17,357 bases of DNA from JBBQSN01 sp038213835 (GCA_038213835.1 JBBQSN010000073.1:1-17357); one strand, 5' to 3'; shown: positions 1 through 7,532, counted from the stretch's first letter. A program made the numbers and translations. The notes: generated by a model not told the origin, from the letters alone.

Positions 1-594
1 CTCGGCCTGTACGGCAAGTTCGTCAGCGGAGAGCAGCCGGCACCCGAGCCACGCGGTGCCCTGCGGCTGCGGCTCGAGGCACCGGACTCATACGCCGACC
101 TGCGCGGGGCCACCGCCTGCGAGCTGCTCACGCGAGCGGAGGTCCGCGCCATCGAGGGCCGCCTCGGGCCAGACCCGTTGCGGCGGGACGGAGATCCCGA
201 CGTCGCCTATCGACGCATCTCACGGTCCCGGGTCGCCATCGGCACCCAGCTGATGGACCAGTCCGTCGTGGCCGGCATCGGCAACGTCTACCGCGCGGAG
301 CTGCTGTTCCGGCACCGGGTCGACCCCTACCTGCCCGGGCGCGACCTGCCGCACGAGACCTGGGACGCGATGTGGGCCGACCTCGTCACGCTGATGAAGG
401 CAGGGGTCCGCACCGGCCGCATCGTCACGACCGACCCGGCGGACCGTCCCGGCGGGCGGGTGACCCGAGAGAAGTCGCACTACGTTTACCGCCGCACGGG
501 GTTGCCGTGCCGGGTCTGCGGGACGCCCGTCGTCACGGCCGTGCTGGTCGCTCGCAACCTGTTCTGGTGCCCGCGCTGCCAGTCCCCTTCCTGA
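1..594 (+). CDS. Fpg/Nei-family DNA glycosylase/AP lyase, 3' part (Nei2-like), 5' end outside window
   Basis: Base-excision repair enzyme that removes oxidised bases and nicks the abasic site. The reading frame is open from base 1 and ends in TGA, giving 197 residues; the N-terminal catalytic Pro-Glu end lies upstream of the window. Visible parts are LGLYGKF at the very start, the helix-two-turn-helix region with LMDQSVVAGIGNVYRAE (about bases 250-300), and a C-terminal zinc finger with Cys codons at 508, 517, 568 and 577 (C-x2-C ... C-x2-C) including RNLFWCPRC. The Arg in that loop corresponds to the DNA-binding finger Arg of the family. The LGPDPLR segment and the GIGNVYRAE motif resemble actinobacterial Nei2 more than classical MutM; that subfamily call is an inference. 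The next gene on the same strand begins about 100 bp on, behind a hairpin, so the two are probably separate units. Confidence 0.93.
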   Translation, partial: LGLYGKFVSGEQPAPEPRGALRLRLEAPDSYADLRGATACELLTRAEVRAIEGRLGPDPLRRDGDPDVAYRRISRSRVAIGTQLMDQSVVAGIGNVYRAELLFRHRVDPYLPGRDLPHETWDAMWADLVTLMKAGVRTGRIVTTDPADRPGGRVTREKSHYVYRRTGLPCRVCGTPVVTAVLVARNLFWCPRCQSPS

Positions 595-631
595 CGCCGG
601 CCCGCACGCACGAGCCGAAAGGGCGTGCCAC

Positions 632-650
632 GGCCACCCCGCGGGTGGTT
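632..650 (+). terminator. GC hairpin after the DNA glycosylase gene, possible terminator
   Basis: CCACCC (634-639) pairs with GGGTGG (643-648) around a CGC loop, and two G-T pairs can extend it at each side. It lies in the 103-bp gap between the glycosylase stop and the next gene. There is no U-tract beyond TT, so a rho-independent role is only a suggestion. It also sequesters the only purine-rich bases upstream of the ATG at 653. Confidence 0.35.
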
Positions 651-697
651 CGATGCGACTGCGTGCGACGACGCGCGCCCCAGCAGCGGAGGACGCC

Positions 698-1549
698 GTG
701 CGCGTGCTTGCGACGGGGAAGGGGTACCTCGCGCTGGCCTGCGACCTCCTGCACCGCGTGCGGCTGGCGGACCCGAACGCCAGCGTCTGGGAGGCCGCCG
801 ACCTGCAGTGGTGGTGGCGTCGACCGCGCCTGACGGACGCGGTGCCGCAGCAGTTCTGGGTCGACGAGGCGGGCCTTCCGATGGCTGCCGTCCTGTTGAC
901 CGAGTGGTCCACCCACTGGGGTCTGGACGTTGCTGCCGTGCCGGGCTGCGAGCCGTCCGTCGTCGACACCCTGTGGGACGCGGCCCAGGCCGTCCTGGAC
1001 GAGCACCGGGTGACGGCCGTCGAGTCGCTGGTGCGTACCGACGACCCGACGATGACGGCCCGGCTGGTCGGCCGCGGGTTCGTCCCCGGGGCTGCCTCGG
1101 GCGAGGCCTGGCTGGCCTCGACGGATCGTCTCGCCCCGGGCGACCTACCGCCCGGGTACCGGCTGGTGGACCGCGCCTCCCACCCGTCCGGACCGCACCC
1201 GATGGCCGTGCGGAACGGCGAGCACGTCGAGCAGCGGTTGCGCGGGTGCTCGCTCTACGAGCCCGGTCTCGACCTGTTCGCCCTCGACGACCAGGACCGC
1301 GGGTACGCGCTGTTCTGGAACGACCCCGTCACCGGCGTGGGGCTGGTCGAGCCGGTGCGTGTCGAGGACGAGCACTCCGGGCGCGGCCTCGGACGGGCCC
1401 TGGTGACGGCAGGGGTCGACCGCCTGGCCCGGCACGGGGCCAGGAGGGTGAAGATCGGCTTCGAGACGGAGCGCGCGCGGCGCCTCTACCTCGGCCTCGG
1501 GTTCGAGCAGCGCGCGTCGCAGCGCACCTACCACCGCCCGTCCGGCTGA
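698..1549 (+). CDS. GNAT-family N-acetyltransferase
   Basis: Predicted acetyl-CoA-dependent N-acyltransferase; the substrate cannot be read from the sequence. The C-terminal quarter holds the recognisable GNAT core: VRVEDEHSGRGLGRALV (motif A acetyl-CoA loop), then RRVKIGFETERARRLYLGLGFE (motif B, with the usual Y-x-x-x-GF). The first position of the R/Q-x-x-G-x-G loop is Ser here. The N-terminal half may be a degenerate second GNAT fold, giving 283 residues in all, about twice a single domain. The GTG at 698 is chosen because GGAGG at 688-692 sits 5 nt upstream. The in-frame ATG at 653 has no usable Shine-Dalgarno, lies just after a hairpin, and the 15 codons in between use A/T third bases unlike the rest. 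It converges on cphA with 16 bp between stop codons. Confidence 0.85.
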   Translation: MRVLATGKGYLALACDLLHRVRLADPNASVWEAADLQWWWRRPRLTDAVPQQFWVDEAGLPMAAVLLTEWSTHWGLDVAAVPGCEPSVVDTLWDAAQAVLDEHRVTAVESLVRTDDPTMTARLVGRGFVPGAASGEAWLASTDRLAPGDLPPGYRLVDRASHPSGPHPMAVRNGEHVEQRLRGCSLYEPGLDLFALDDQDRGYALFWNDPVTGVGLVEPVRVEDEHSGRGLGRALVTAGVDRLARHGARRVKIGFETERARRLYLGLGFEQRASQRTYHRPSG

Positions 1550-1564
1550 GCCGGCGACGGGCGG
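1534..1564. terminator. Strong hairpin between convergent GNAT and cphA genes
   Basis: CCGCCCGTC (1534-1542) pairs perfectly with GACGGGCGG (1556-1564). Inside it CGGC (1543-1546) pairs with GCCG (1550-1553), leaving the GNAT stop codon TGA as the 3-nt loop and a GC bulge on the 3' side. This is 13 base pairs, almost all G-C, and it reads the same on either strand. It lies exactly where two transcripts converge, so a bidirectional terminator is the natural reading. There is no U-tract on either side. Confidence 0.6.
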
Positions 1565-1565
1565 C

Positions 1566-4412
1566 TCAGGCCGGGCTGGGCTGCTCCTCGCGCCCGGCGT
1601 GCTCAGTGAGCTCCACCGGGTCGAGGTCGGGGTCCGAGACGGCCTCGCCCGAGGAGCGCGAGCCCGCCTGGGCGTGGTGGCTCCAGGTCTCCAGCTCGGC
1701 CACGACCTCGCTGTGCTGGTCGACGCAGAGCACCACGAGGTCGCCTGGGTTGGCCCGCGTCATGCAGTGCCGCACCGCATCGGTCTCGTCGAGCACGACC
1801 TCGACCTGCTTGCACCGCGCTCCACCCTCGGCCATCCGGGCCCGCACGCCCTCCGCGATCAGCTCCGCGGTCTGGCCGGCGGGGCGTCGGCGCAGGTTGC
1901 GGTCCTCGCGCACCACGACGACGTCGAAGTGGTCGGCCCCCACCTGACCGAGCTCGCGCATGTCCTCGTCGCGCCGGTCACCGGCGGTCGAGATCATCCC
2001 GATCCGGGACGGCTTGGCGAGGTCACCCGCCCGCTGCTCGGTGTACCGCTCGACGAAGTCTCCCAGCTCGCGCAGACCTGGCACGTTGTGGCAGTAGTCG
2101 ACCACGACGTCGAACAGCCCGTTCGGCGAGCCGACCTGGATGAGGTTCATCCGGCCGGGGGAGAGGTAGTAGCTGGTGCTGAAGGTGCGCAGTCCCTGAC
2201 GGATGTCGTGCAGCGGGGCGCCCGCGGCGAACGCGGCGCCCGCTGCGGCGAGCGCGTTCGCGACGTTGAAGCGGGCGGCCCCTCCGAAGGTTGCGGGGAG
2301 CAGGTGGGTCCAGGCCAGCTGCATCGCCCGGCGCCCGTGCCGGATCACGATCATCTCGCCGCGGTCGGAGTTCTCGATCACCAGCGCCTTCCCACCGCGC
2401 CGGCAGTGCCGGTCGATGATCTCGCGCCCCTCGGAACCGGGTGCCCCCAGCGAGAACCAGATGATCTCGCCCGAGCAGTGCCGCCGCATGTCGCGAACGA
2501 GCGGGTCGTCGGCGTTCAGGACGGCGGAGCCGTTGCGCGGCACCGCCTCCACGACCACGCGCTTGACGGTCGCCAGCTGCTCGACGGTGTCGATCCCGCG
2601 GGCCCCCAGGTGGTCGGCCGCCACGTTGGTGACGACGGCGACGTCGTTGCGGTCGTACCCCAGGCCCTCGCGCAGGATGCCGCCGCGGGCGACCTCGAAC
2701 ACCGCCATGTCGACCCGCGGGTTCTGCAGCACCATCCTGGCGCTCTTCGGCCCGGACGCGTCGGCCTTGATGACGAGCCGCTCGTCGATGACGACGCCGT
2801 CGGTCGAGGTCATGCCGACCTTGCGGCCCAGGCCCTTGAAGATGTGCGCGATCATCCGCGACGTGGTGGTCTTCCCGTTCGTGCCGGTGACCGCGATGAT
2901 CGGCACCCGGCTGGGCGCACCGGGCGGGAAGAGGGAGTCGACGACCGGCTTGGCGATGAACTGGGGGTCGCCGATGGTGGGGTGCGTGTGCATGCGGAAC
3001 CCGGGAGCGGCGTTCACCTCGCAGATGGCGCCACCGGTCTCGCGGACGGGCTCGGTGATGTCGGGGCAGATGAAGTCGATGCCCGCGACGTCGAGACCGA
3101 TGAGACGGGCTGCCTCCTCGGCGATCTCGACGTTGTCCGGGTGCGCGTCCAGCGTGCGGTCGATGGAGATGCCGCCGGTGGACATGTTGCCCGTCTCGGC
3201 GAGCTTGACCATCGTGTCGGCGGGCGGCACGTCGTCCATGCCGAAACCCTGCTCCTGCACCAGCGTCATCGCGGCGGCGTCGACCCGGATCCGGGTCAGC
3301 ACCTTCTCGTGCCCGACGCCTCGGCGGGGGTCGTTGTTCGTGAGCTCGACCAGCTCCGAGACGGTGCGGGTGCCGTCACCGACCACGTGTGCCGGGACGC
3401 GTTCGGCGATCGCCTGCATCCGGCCGCCGATGATCAGGCACCGGTAGTCCTTGCCGGTGATGAACGACTCGACCACGACGGTGCCGCGCTTGGACTCCTC
3501 GCGCGCGACGTCGAACGAGGTGCGCACCTCGTCGTCGTCGCGCAGGCCCAGGCACACGCCACGACCGTGGTTGCCGTCGAGCGGCTTCACCACGACCGGG
3601 TAGCCGATCCGGCGGGCCACCACGACGGCCTGGTCGGCGGTGCGCACGGCGTCGGCCTTGGGCACGGGCAACCCCGCCGACCCCAGCAGCTTAGTGGTGA
3701 GCTCCTTGTCACCCGCGATGTCGACCGCGAGGGCAGAGGTGTTCGACGTCATGGTGGCGCGGATCCGCTGGGCGTGGACGCCCTGCCCCAGCTGGACGAG
3801 CGAGTACTGGTTGAGCCGCTGCCAGGGGATGTCGCGGGAGACGGCCTCCTCCAGGATGGCCTGGGTGCTCGGCCCGAAGCCCATCCGCTGCGCCTGGCGC
3901 AGGAACGACTCGATCGCCTCGGTCGGGTCGAAGTCCTCCTCGGCCCGCACCAGGTGGTTCATCAACCGGACCGCGAGCTGCCCGGCGGCCAACGCGATCC
4001 GCTCGTCGGTGAAAGCGAACACGACGTTGTAGACCCCGATGCGACCTCGGACCTGCCGGGTCTTGCCGCGGGTGAGGTCGTGGCCGGCCTCCTGCTGCAG
4101 CTGGAGGGCCACGTGCTCCATGACGTGCCCGAGCCAGGTCCCCTCGCGCAGCCGCTCGACGAAGCCGCCGCGGTGGCCGCGCGAGCAGGAGTGCCGCTCC
4201 AGACCGGGCAGCAGCGCCAGGAGCGGGTCGGTGAAGCCTCCCGGCCGGGCGTCGAGCAGGTCGGTCGGGTGCTCCTCCAGGATCCCGAGGTCGACCACGA
4301 GGTGGATCGCGGGGTCGTAGGACCAGATGTTGGGGCCGCGGTAGACGCGGGTCTCCAGGACGGCGAACTCGGGTGCGGCCGGTCCGCTCGGGGTGCGGCG
4401 CTCCTGCGTCAT
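1566..4412 (-). CDS. cphA: Cyanophycin synthetase (CphA1 type)
   Basis: Cytoplasmic enzyme that polymerises L-Asp and L-Arg into cyanophycin using two ATP-dependent ligations. Three regions are clear in the 948 residues. The N domain has RGPNIWS (25-31) and GHVMEH (95-100). The ATP-grasp domain has VVVKPLDGNHGRGV (273-286) and EVNAAPGF (465-472) and adds Asp to the backbone. The Mur-ligase-like domain has the P-loop VTGTNGKTTT (508-517), AADHLG (598-603), NVANAL (716-721), SPGRMN (751-756) and DYCHNV (772-777, where family members often have DYAHNP), and adds Arg to the side chain. The intact Mur P-loop argues for CphA1 rather than dipeptide-using CphA2. The last 35-40 residues are an acidic tail beyond the conserved fold. 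ATG 4412 is preferred over GTG 4469: AGAGGA lies 10 nt upstream and the extra 19 residues are low-complexity Pro/Gly. It is 107 bp downstream of cphB. Confidence 0.95.
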   Translation of the reverse strand: MTQERRTPSGPAAPEFAVLETRVYRGPNIWSYDPAIHLVVDLGILEEHPTDLLDARPGGFTDPLLALLPGLERHSCSRGHRGGFVERLREGTWLGHVMEHVALQLQQEAGHDLTRGKTRQVRGRIGVYNVVFAFTDERIALAAGQLAVRLMNHLVRAEEDFDPTEAIESFLRQAQRMGFGPSTQAILEEAVSRDIPWQRLNQYSLVQLGQGVHAQRIRATMTSNTSALAVDIAGDKELTTKLLGSAGLPVPKADAVRTADQAVVVARRIGYPVVVKPLDGNHGRGVCLGLRDDDEVRTSFDVAREESKRGTVVVESFITGKDYRCLIIGGRMQAIAERVPAHVVGDGTRTVSELVELTNNDPRRGVGHEKVLTRIRVDAAAMTLVQEQGFGMDDVPPADTMVKLAETGNMSTGGISIDRTLDAHPDNVEIAEEAARLIGLDVAGIDFICPDITEPVRETGGAICEVNAAPGFRMHTHPTIGDPQFIAKPVVDSLFPPGAPSRVPIIAVTGTNGKTTTSRMIAHIFKGLGRKVGMTSTDGVVIDERLVIKADASGPKSARMVLQNPRVDMAVFEVARGGILREGLGYDRNDVAVVTNVAADHLGARGIDTVEQLATVKRVVVEAVPRNGSAVLNADDPLVRDMRRHCSGEIIWFSLGAPGSEGREIIDRHCRRGGKALVIENSDRGEMIVIRHGRRAMQLAWTHLLPATFGGAARFNVANALAAAGAAFAAGAPLHDIRQGLRTFSTSYYLSPGRMNLIQVGSPNGLFDVVVDYCHNVPGLRELGDFVERYTEQRAGDLAKPSRIGMISTAGDRRDEDMRELGQVGADHFDVVVVREDRNLRRRPAGQTAELIAEGVRARMAEGGARCKQVEVVLDETDAVRHCMTRANPGDLVVLCVDQHSEVVAELETWSHHAQAGSRSSGEAVSDPDLDPVELTEHAGREEQPSPA

Positions 4413-4434
4413 CCTCGCGTGGTCCTCTCGGTCG

Positions 4435-4458
4435 GGCGGGACGCCGGGAGGTCCCGCC
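4435..4458 (-). promoter_or_regulatory. Perfect 8-bp inverted repeat in the cphB-cphA spacer
   Basis: GGCGGGAC (4435-4442) and GTCCCGCC (4451-4458) are exact reverse complements separated by 8 nt. The repeat starts 22 nt upstream of the cphA ATG and just before its AGAGGA ribosome-binding sequence. It could fold in the cphB-cphA mRNA as an attenuator, processing signal or stability hairpin, or act as an operator. No regulator can be named. Confidence 0.45.
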
Positions 4459-4519
4459 GGTGGAGCCACGGCGCGGTCACGCGCAGCGGCGGTCGTCCGT
4501 CCGGCTCATTGCCCCGCCA

Positions 4520-5482
4520 CTACGAATCCTCTTGCCGGTGCACGGTCGCGCGCAAGCGCCCGGCCAGCATCCGCGCCTCGTCACGGTCGGCGTGGTGCAC
4601 CTGGGTGGAGTGGTCGGGGTGCTTCTCGACGAACGAGACCAGCGTGCGGCGCTCCAGGTCGAACCGGGAACCGGCCGGAAGTGTATGCACGACGGCGCCG
4701 GAGAGCAGCAGCGGCGCGCCACCCCGCGCCTCGTGGGCGTCGGACGTGGCGTGCCGGGCGTCGACGACGAACACGGCACCCGCCCCTACGACCTCCATCC
4801 AGCGCATCTCGGTGACGACCGCGGCGGTGTTCTCGTCGACGCCGATGCCGAGCAGGTTGGGGGAGGCGGCCACCAGCGACATCAGGCGTCCGAACCGGGT
4901 GCGCTGGTCGAAGTGCTGGTCGACGACGACGCCGTCGATGAGGCCCAGTCCGGCGCTCAGCTGGCTCGTGCGGTGCCGCGGCGTCACGCCCTCGCCACCC
5001 AGCGAGATCATGTGCGCGCTCATCACCGAGGCCCCCGCAGAGGTCCCGCCCACGACCGCCCCTCGCCGGTGGGCCGAGAGGATCGCATCGCCGAGCGCGG
5101 TGCCCGTGAGCCACTGGGAGAGCCTGAGCTGGTTACCCCCGGTCATGAAGATGCCTGTGGCAGAAGCGGTCTGCGCCGCGAGCCCGGGGTCGTCAGCCAT
5201 CGCGCGGTTGAGCGGACGCACCGCCTTGACCTCCACCGCGCCGAGCCGGGTGAACAGGTCGGTGTACACCGCGACCATCTCGGGCTCCACCGACGAGGCG
5301 GTGGGAACCACGACCAGCCGGGCCCGGCCGCGGCCCCCCGCGAGCTTGACGAACCGGCGCAGCACCACGGATCGGCCGATCTTGTCCTCGGCGCCGCCGA
5401 TGATCACCAGGGGACCGGGACCGCGCGACGCGTCGGCTGCGACGCCCCGCCCGTGGACAGGCGTCGTTCCGGGCGGTCGCAT
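4520..5482 (-). CDS. cphB: Cyanophycinase (S51-family serine peptidase)
   Basis: Cytoplasmic exopeptidase that cleaves cyanophycin to beta-Asp-Arg dipeptides, the first step of polymer use. In 320 residues the sequence shows GGAED (29-33), TGGNQ (114-118), the nucleophile motif GGTSAGAS (145-152, Ser148), and DQHFDQR (188-194), followed by GVDENTAAV near 214. These are the usual signatures of the CphB branch of the class I glutamine-amidotransferase-like fold; there is no signal peptide, as expected for an intracellular form. The ATG at 5482 is chosen over the upstream GTG at 5578. The longer form would run into the divergent phosphatase gene, and TACGGT ends exactly 6 nt before the ATG, indicating leaderless initiation. 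It is upstream of cphA on the same strand and probably co-transcribed. Confidence 0.94.
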   Translation of the reverse strand: MRPPGTTPVHGRGVAADASRGPGPLVIIGGAEDKIGRSVVLRRFVKLAGGRGRARLVVVPTASSVEPEMVAVYTDLFTRLGAVEVKAVRPLNRAMADDPGLAAQTASATGIFMTGGNQLRLSQWLTGTALGDAILSAHRRGAVVGGTSAGASVMSAHMISLGGEGVTPRHRTSQLSAGLGLIDGVVVDQHFDQRTRFGRLMSLVAASPNLLGIGVDENTAAVVTEMRWMEVVGAGAVFVVDARHATSDAHEARGGAPLLLSGAVVHTLPAGSRFDLERRTLVSFVEKHPDHSTQVHHADRDEARMLAGRLRATVHRQEDS

Positions 5483-5488
5483 CCGGTC

Positions 5489-5494
5489 ACCGTA
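5489..5494 (-). promoter_or_regulatory. -10 element of leaderless cphB promoter
   Basis: TACGGT on the minus strand fits the actinobacterial TAnnnT consensus. Six bases (GACCGG) separate it from the cphB ATG, which puts the predicted +1 on the A of that ATG. No -35 hexamer is recognisable. Confidence 0.55.
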
Positions 5495-5567
5495 CTGGTG
5501 CGACCCGGCCCCGCAGCCGGGGACCCATCGCCTGGTGGTGCCCGGTCCGGTGCGCCAGGATCGACCG

Positions 5568-6068
5568 ATGACCAGCACCCCCGCCCGGCTCCTGCTCGTG
5601 CGTCACGCCAAGGCGGCGAGCCCCGACGACCTGGACGACCACGCCCGCCCCCTGGCACCGCGGGGGGAGCGCGACGCGCCGCTCGCCGGTCGCTGGCTGG
5701 TCGAGCAGGGCTGGGTCCCGGACCACGCCGTGTGCTCGGACGCCGTGCGCGCCCGCAGCACGGCCGAGCTGCTCGTCACAGGCCTGGTGGAGGCGGGCGG
5801 CACCGCTCCCGCGGTCGAGGCGCTGCCGGACCTGTACGAGACCTCGGTGCACCAGCTGCTGCACCTGGTGGCCTCGAGCTCGCCGGGCGTCGGGACGCTG
5901 CTCGTCGTGGGCCACGAGCCCACCGTCTCCGGGTCGGTGGCGGTGCTCGTCGGGCGGCAGGTCGACGTCCCCACCTGCACGATCGTCCAGGTCGAGCTGG
6001 ACGGCGGGTGGGGTTCGGCCGCCGAGGGCGCGGGCCGGCTGGTCGGCGTCCACACGCCCCGGGCCTGA
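5568..6068 (+). CDS. Histidine phosphatase family protein (SixA-like)
   Basis: Small phosphatase of the branch that includes SixA, a protein-histidine phosphatase. The 166-residue length fits SixA-type single-domain members. Visible residues are the catalytic LLLVRHAK near the N terminus (positions 8-15), RARSTAELL (about 61-69) with the conserved Arg, and LLVVGHEPTVS (about 110-120) carrying the second catalytic His. The start ATG at 5568 has AGGA at 5557-5560, 7 nt upstream. It diverges from cphB across an 85-bp gap and converges on serB with 9 bp between the stop codons. Its substrate is unknown; a link to cyanophycin is not implied by the sequence beyond adjacency. Confidence 0.88.
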   Translation: MTSTPARLLLVRHAKAASPDDLDDHARPLAPRGERDAPLAGRWLVEQGWVPDHAVCSDAVRARSTAELLVTGLVEAGGTAPAVEALPDLYETSVHQLLHLVASSSPGVGTLLVVGHEPTVSGSVAVLVGRQVDVPTCTIVQVELDGGWGSAAEGAGRLVGVHTPRA

Positions 6069-6077
6069 CCGTCGACC

Positions 6078-7292
6078 TCAGGGGGCGGCGTCGGCGTCCT
6101 CGACCTCCTCGCGGCTGATGCCGAGCAGGTACAGGACGGTGTCGAGGTAGGGGACGTTGACGCTGGCCTCGGCCTGGGCGCGCACGACGGGCTTGGCGTT
6201 GAAGGCGACGCCGAGGCCGGCCTCGGCCAGCATGTCGAGGTCGTTGGCGCCGTCGCCGATCGCCACCGTGCGGGCGAGCGAGAGGTTCTCGGCCGCGGCG
6301 AACTCGCGCAGCGCGGCCGCCTTGCCCTTCCTGTCCACGACGGGGCCGTCGATGCGTCCGGTCAGGCGACCGTCGAGGACCTCGAGCCGGTTGGCCCGCA
6401 CGTACTGGCAGTCCAGCTCCCGGCCGAGCGGCTCCACGATCTCGACGAACCCTCCGGACACCAGCCCGAGGGTGAACCCGAGCCGTCGCAGCGTGCGGCA
6501 CAGGGTCCGTGCGCCGGGGGTGAGCTCGATCTCGTCGCGCACCTGCGCCAGCACCCGGACGTCCAGCCCCTCGAGGGCGGCCACGCGCCGGTGCAGGCTC
6601 TCGGCGAAGTCCAGCTCGCCGGCCATCGCCGCCGACGTCACCGCGGCGACCTCGTTCTCACGACCCGCGTGCCGGGCCAGCAGCTCGATCACCTCGTCCT
6701 TGATCAGCGTGGAGTCGACGTCCATGACGACCAGCCGGCGACCGCGACGGGCCAGACCCGACGGCGAGACGGCGACGTCGACGCCGCGCACCGCTGCCTC
6801 GCGCACCAGGTCACGCCGCAGGCCGTCGGCGTCGGCACCGGAGACCTCCAGCTCGACCGTGGTCACCGGGTCCCGCGAGAGCCGCCGGATCCGGTCGATG
6901 TTGGCGTCGTGCCGGGCGATGGTGGCCGACATCTCGGAGACCGTCACCGGGGTCAGCGGCGCCCCCATCAGGGTGATCGCCAGCCGGCCGCGCCTGCGGG
7001 GTCGGTTGTCGCCGGCGCCCGTGACGCAGCGCACCTTCATCCCGAGGTCCTTGCCGGTCCGGGTCGCCGCGGCGATGAGGGGGCCGGTGTCGGAGGGGCA
7101 CGTGACCAGGACGGCGAGGGTGAGGTTCTCGCGAACGACGACCTGCTCGACGTCCAGCACGCGCACGCCGGGCGCCGACAGCGCCTCGAACAGGCGCGTG
7201 GTCACGCCAGGACGGTCGGGGCCGCGGACGGTGACGAGGAGGGTCGGTGCGTCGGGTGCCACGGCGAGCCGCTGTGACCGTGGGGACGGCAT
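6078..7292 (-). CDS. serB: Phosphoserine phosphatase SerB with N-terminal ACT region
   Basis: Catalyses the last step of L-serine biosynthesis, hydrolysing O-phospho-L-serine. The 404 residues divide into an N-terminal ACT-like region (about 16-175, starting TLLVTVRGPDRPGV, likely two tandem ACT units that sense amino acids) and a C-terminal HAD phosphatase. The HAD motifs are all present: DVDST (191-195, nucleophile Asp191 and acid/base Asp193), SGGF (279-282), Lys322/Lys324 in DRKGK, and GDGAND (346-351). This double-ACT form is the usual actinobacterial SerB2 arrangement. TAGTCT lies 6 nt before the ATG, predicting a leaderless mRNA, and no Shine-Dalgarno is visible. It is 26 bp downstream of the small membrane protein gene and so could also be read from the glgC transcript. 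Confidence 0.96.
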   Translation of the reverse strand: MPSPRSQRLAVAPDAPTLLVTVRGPDRPGVTTRLFEALSAPGVRVLDVEQVVVRENLTLAVLVTCPSDTGPLIAAATRTGKDLGMKVRCVTGAGDNRPRRRGRLAITLMGAPLTPVTVSEMSATIARHDANIDRIRRLSRDPVTTVELEVSGADADGLRRDLVREAAVRGVDVAVSPSGLARRGRRLVVMDVDSTLIKDEVIELLARHAGRENEVAAVTSAAMAGELDFAESLHRRVAALEGLDVRVLAQVRDEIELTPGARTLCRTLRRLGFTLGLVSGGFVEIVEPLGRELDCQYVRANRLEVLDGRLTGRIDGPVVDRKGKAAALREFAAAENLSLARTVAIGDGANDLDMLAEAGLGVAFNAKPVVRAQAEASVNVPYLDTVLYLLGISREEVEDADAAP

Positions 7293-7298
7293 GGACGA

Positions 7299-7304
7299 AG
7301 ACTA
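7299..7304 (-). promoter_or_regulatory. -10 element of leaderless serB promoter
   Basis: TAGTCT on the minus strand, then TCGTCC, then the serB ATG. The hexamer-to-start distance of 6 nt places +1 at the A of ATG. No clear -35 box is seen. Confidence 0.55.
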
Positions 7305-7318
7305 GTGACGCGCCGGGC

Positions 7319-7522
7319 TCAGGACGACCGGCGGGCGTCCCGCCGGTCGGACCACCCGGTGCGGACGTACGACAGCACGGCCACGCCGGCACCGCCGGCG
7401 AAACCCCAGAGCGGGTGCGGGATCCCGCCACCGAGCAAGGCGTCGAGAGCCCAGAACGCGCCGGCCGTGATCAGGCCGCAGACCAGGACTGCGGCGACCA
7501 CGACCAGGAGCCGTCCGGTCAC
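7319..7522 (-). CDS. Small two-helix membrane protein, unknown function
   Basis: 67 residues from a GTG start. Two hydrophobic stretches are plain: about residues 4-27 (LLVVVAAVLVCGLITAG...) and about 33-54 (IPHPLWGFAGGAGVAVLSYV), separated by a short GGG-containing turn. The tail is polar and charged (WSDRRDARRSS), which by the positive-inside rule suggests a cytoplasmic C terminus. It begins 10 nt after the glgC stop on the same strand, so it is probably translated from the glgC transcript; the Shine-Dalgarno is weak. No family is recognised. The GC-rich third positions and clean hydrophobic pattern favour a real gene over chance. Confidence 0.6.
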   Translation of the reverse strand: MTGRLLVVVAAVLVCGLITAGAFWALDALLGGGIPHPLWGFAGGAGVAVLSYVRTGWSDRRDARRSS

Positions 7523-7532
7523 CGGCTGGGAC

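Noticed and set aside
604..628. GCACGC...GCGTGC inverted repeat after the glycosylase
   Set aside because: A 6-bp stem with a 13-nt loop is weak in DNA of this composition; the nearby CCACCC/GGGTGG hairpin is the better candidate.
653..697. ATG at 653 as the GNAT start
   Set aside because: It directly follows a hairpin with no free Shine-Dalgarno, and the 15 codons before GTG 698 use third bases unlike the rest. GTG 698 has GGAGG at good spacing.
4413..4469. Upstream GTG giving a longer CphA
   Set aside because: No ribosome-binding site precedes it, it passes through the 8-bp inverted repeat, and the added residues are Pro/Gly-rich. ATG 4412 has AGAGGA upstream.
1599..5567. A very long plus-strand open frame antisense to cphA and cphB that runs into the SixA-like gene
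   Set aside because: It mirrors the strong GC3 bias of the two real genes on the minus strand. Its translation is Val/Asp/His/Arg-rich with no domain, and the opposite strand carries complete catalytic motifs.
6064..6082. CCTGA...TCAGG stem between the SixA-like gene and serB stops
   Set aside because: Two convergent genes that both end in TGA create TGA...TCA automatically. The stem is only 5 bp with a 9-nt loop.
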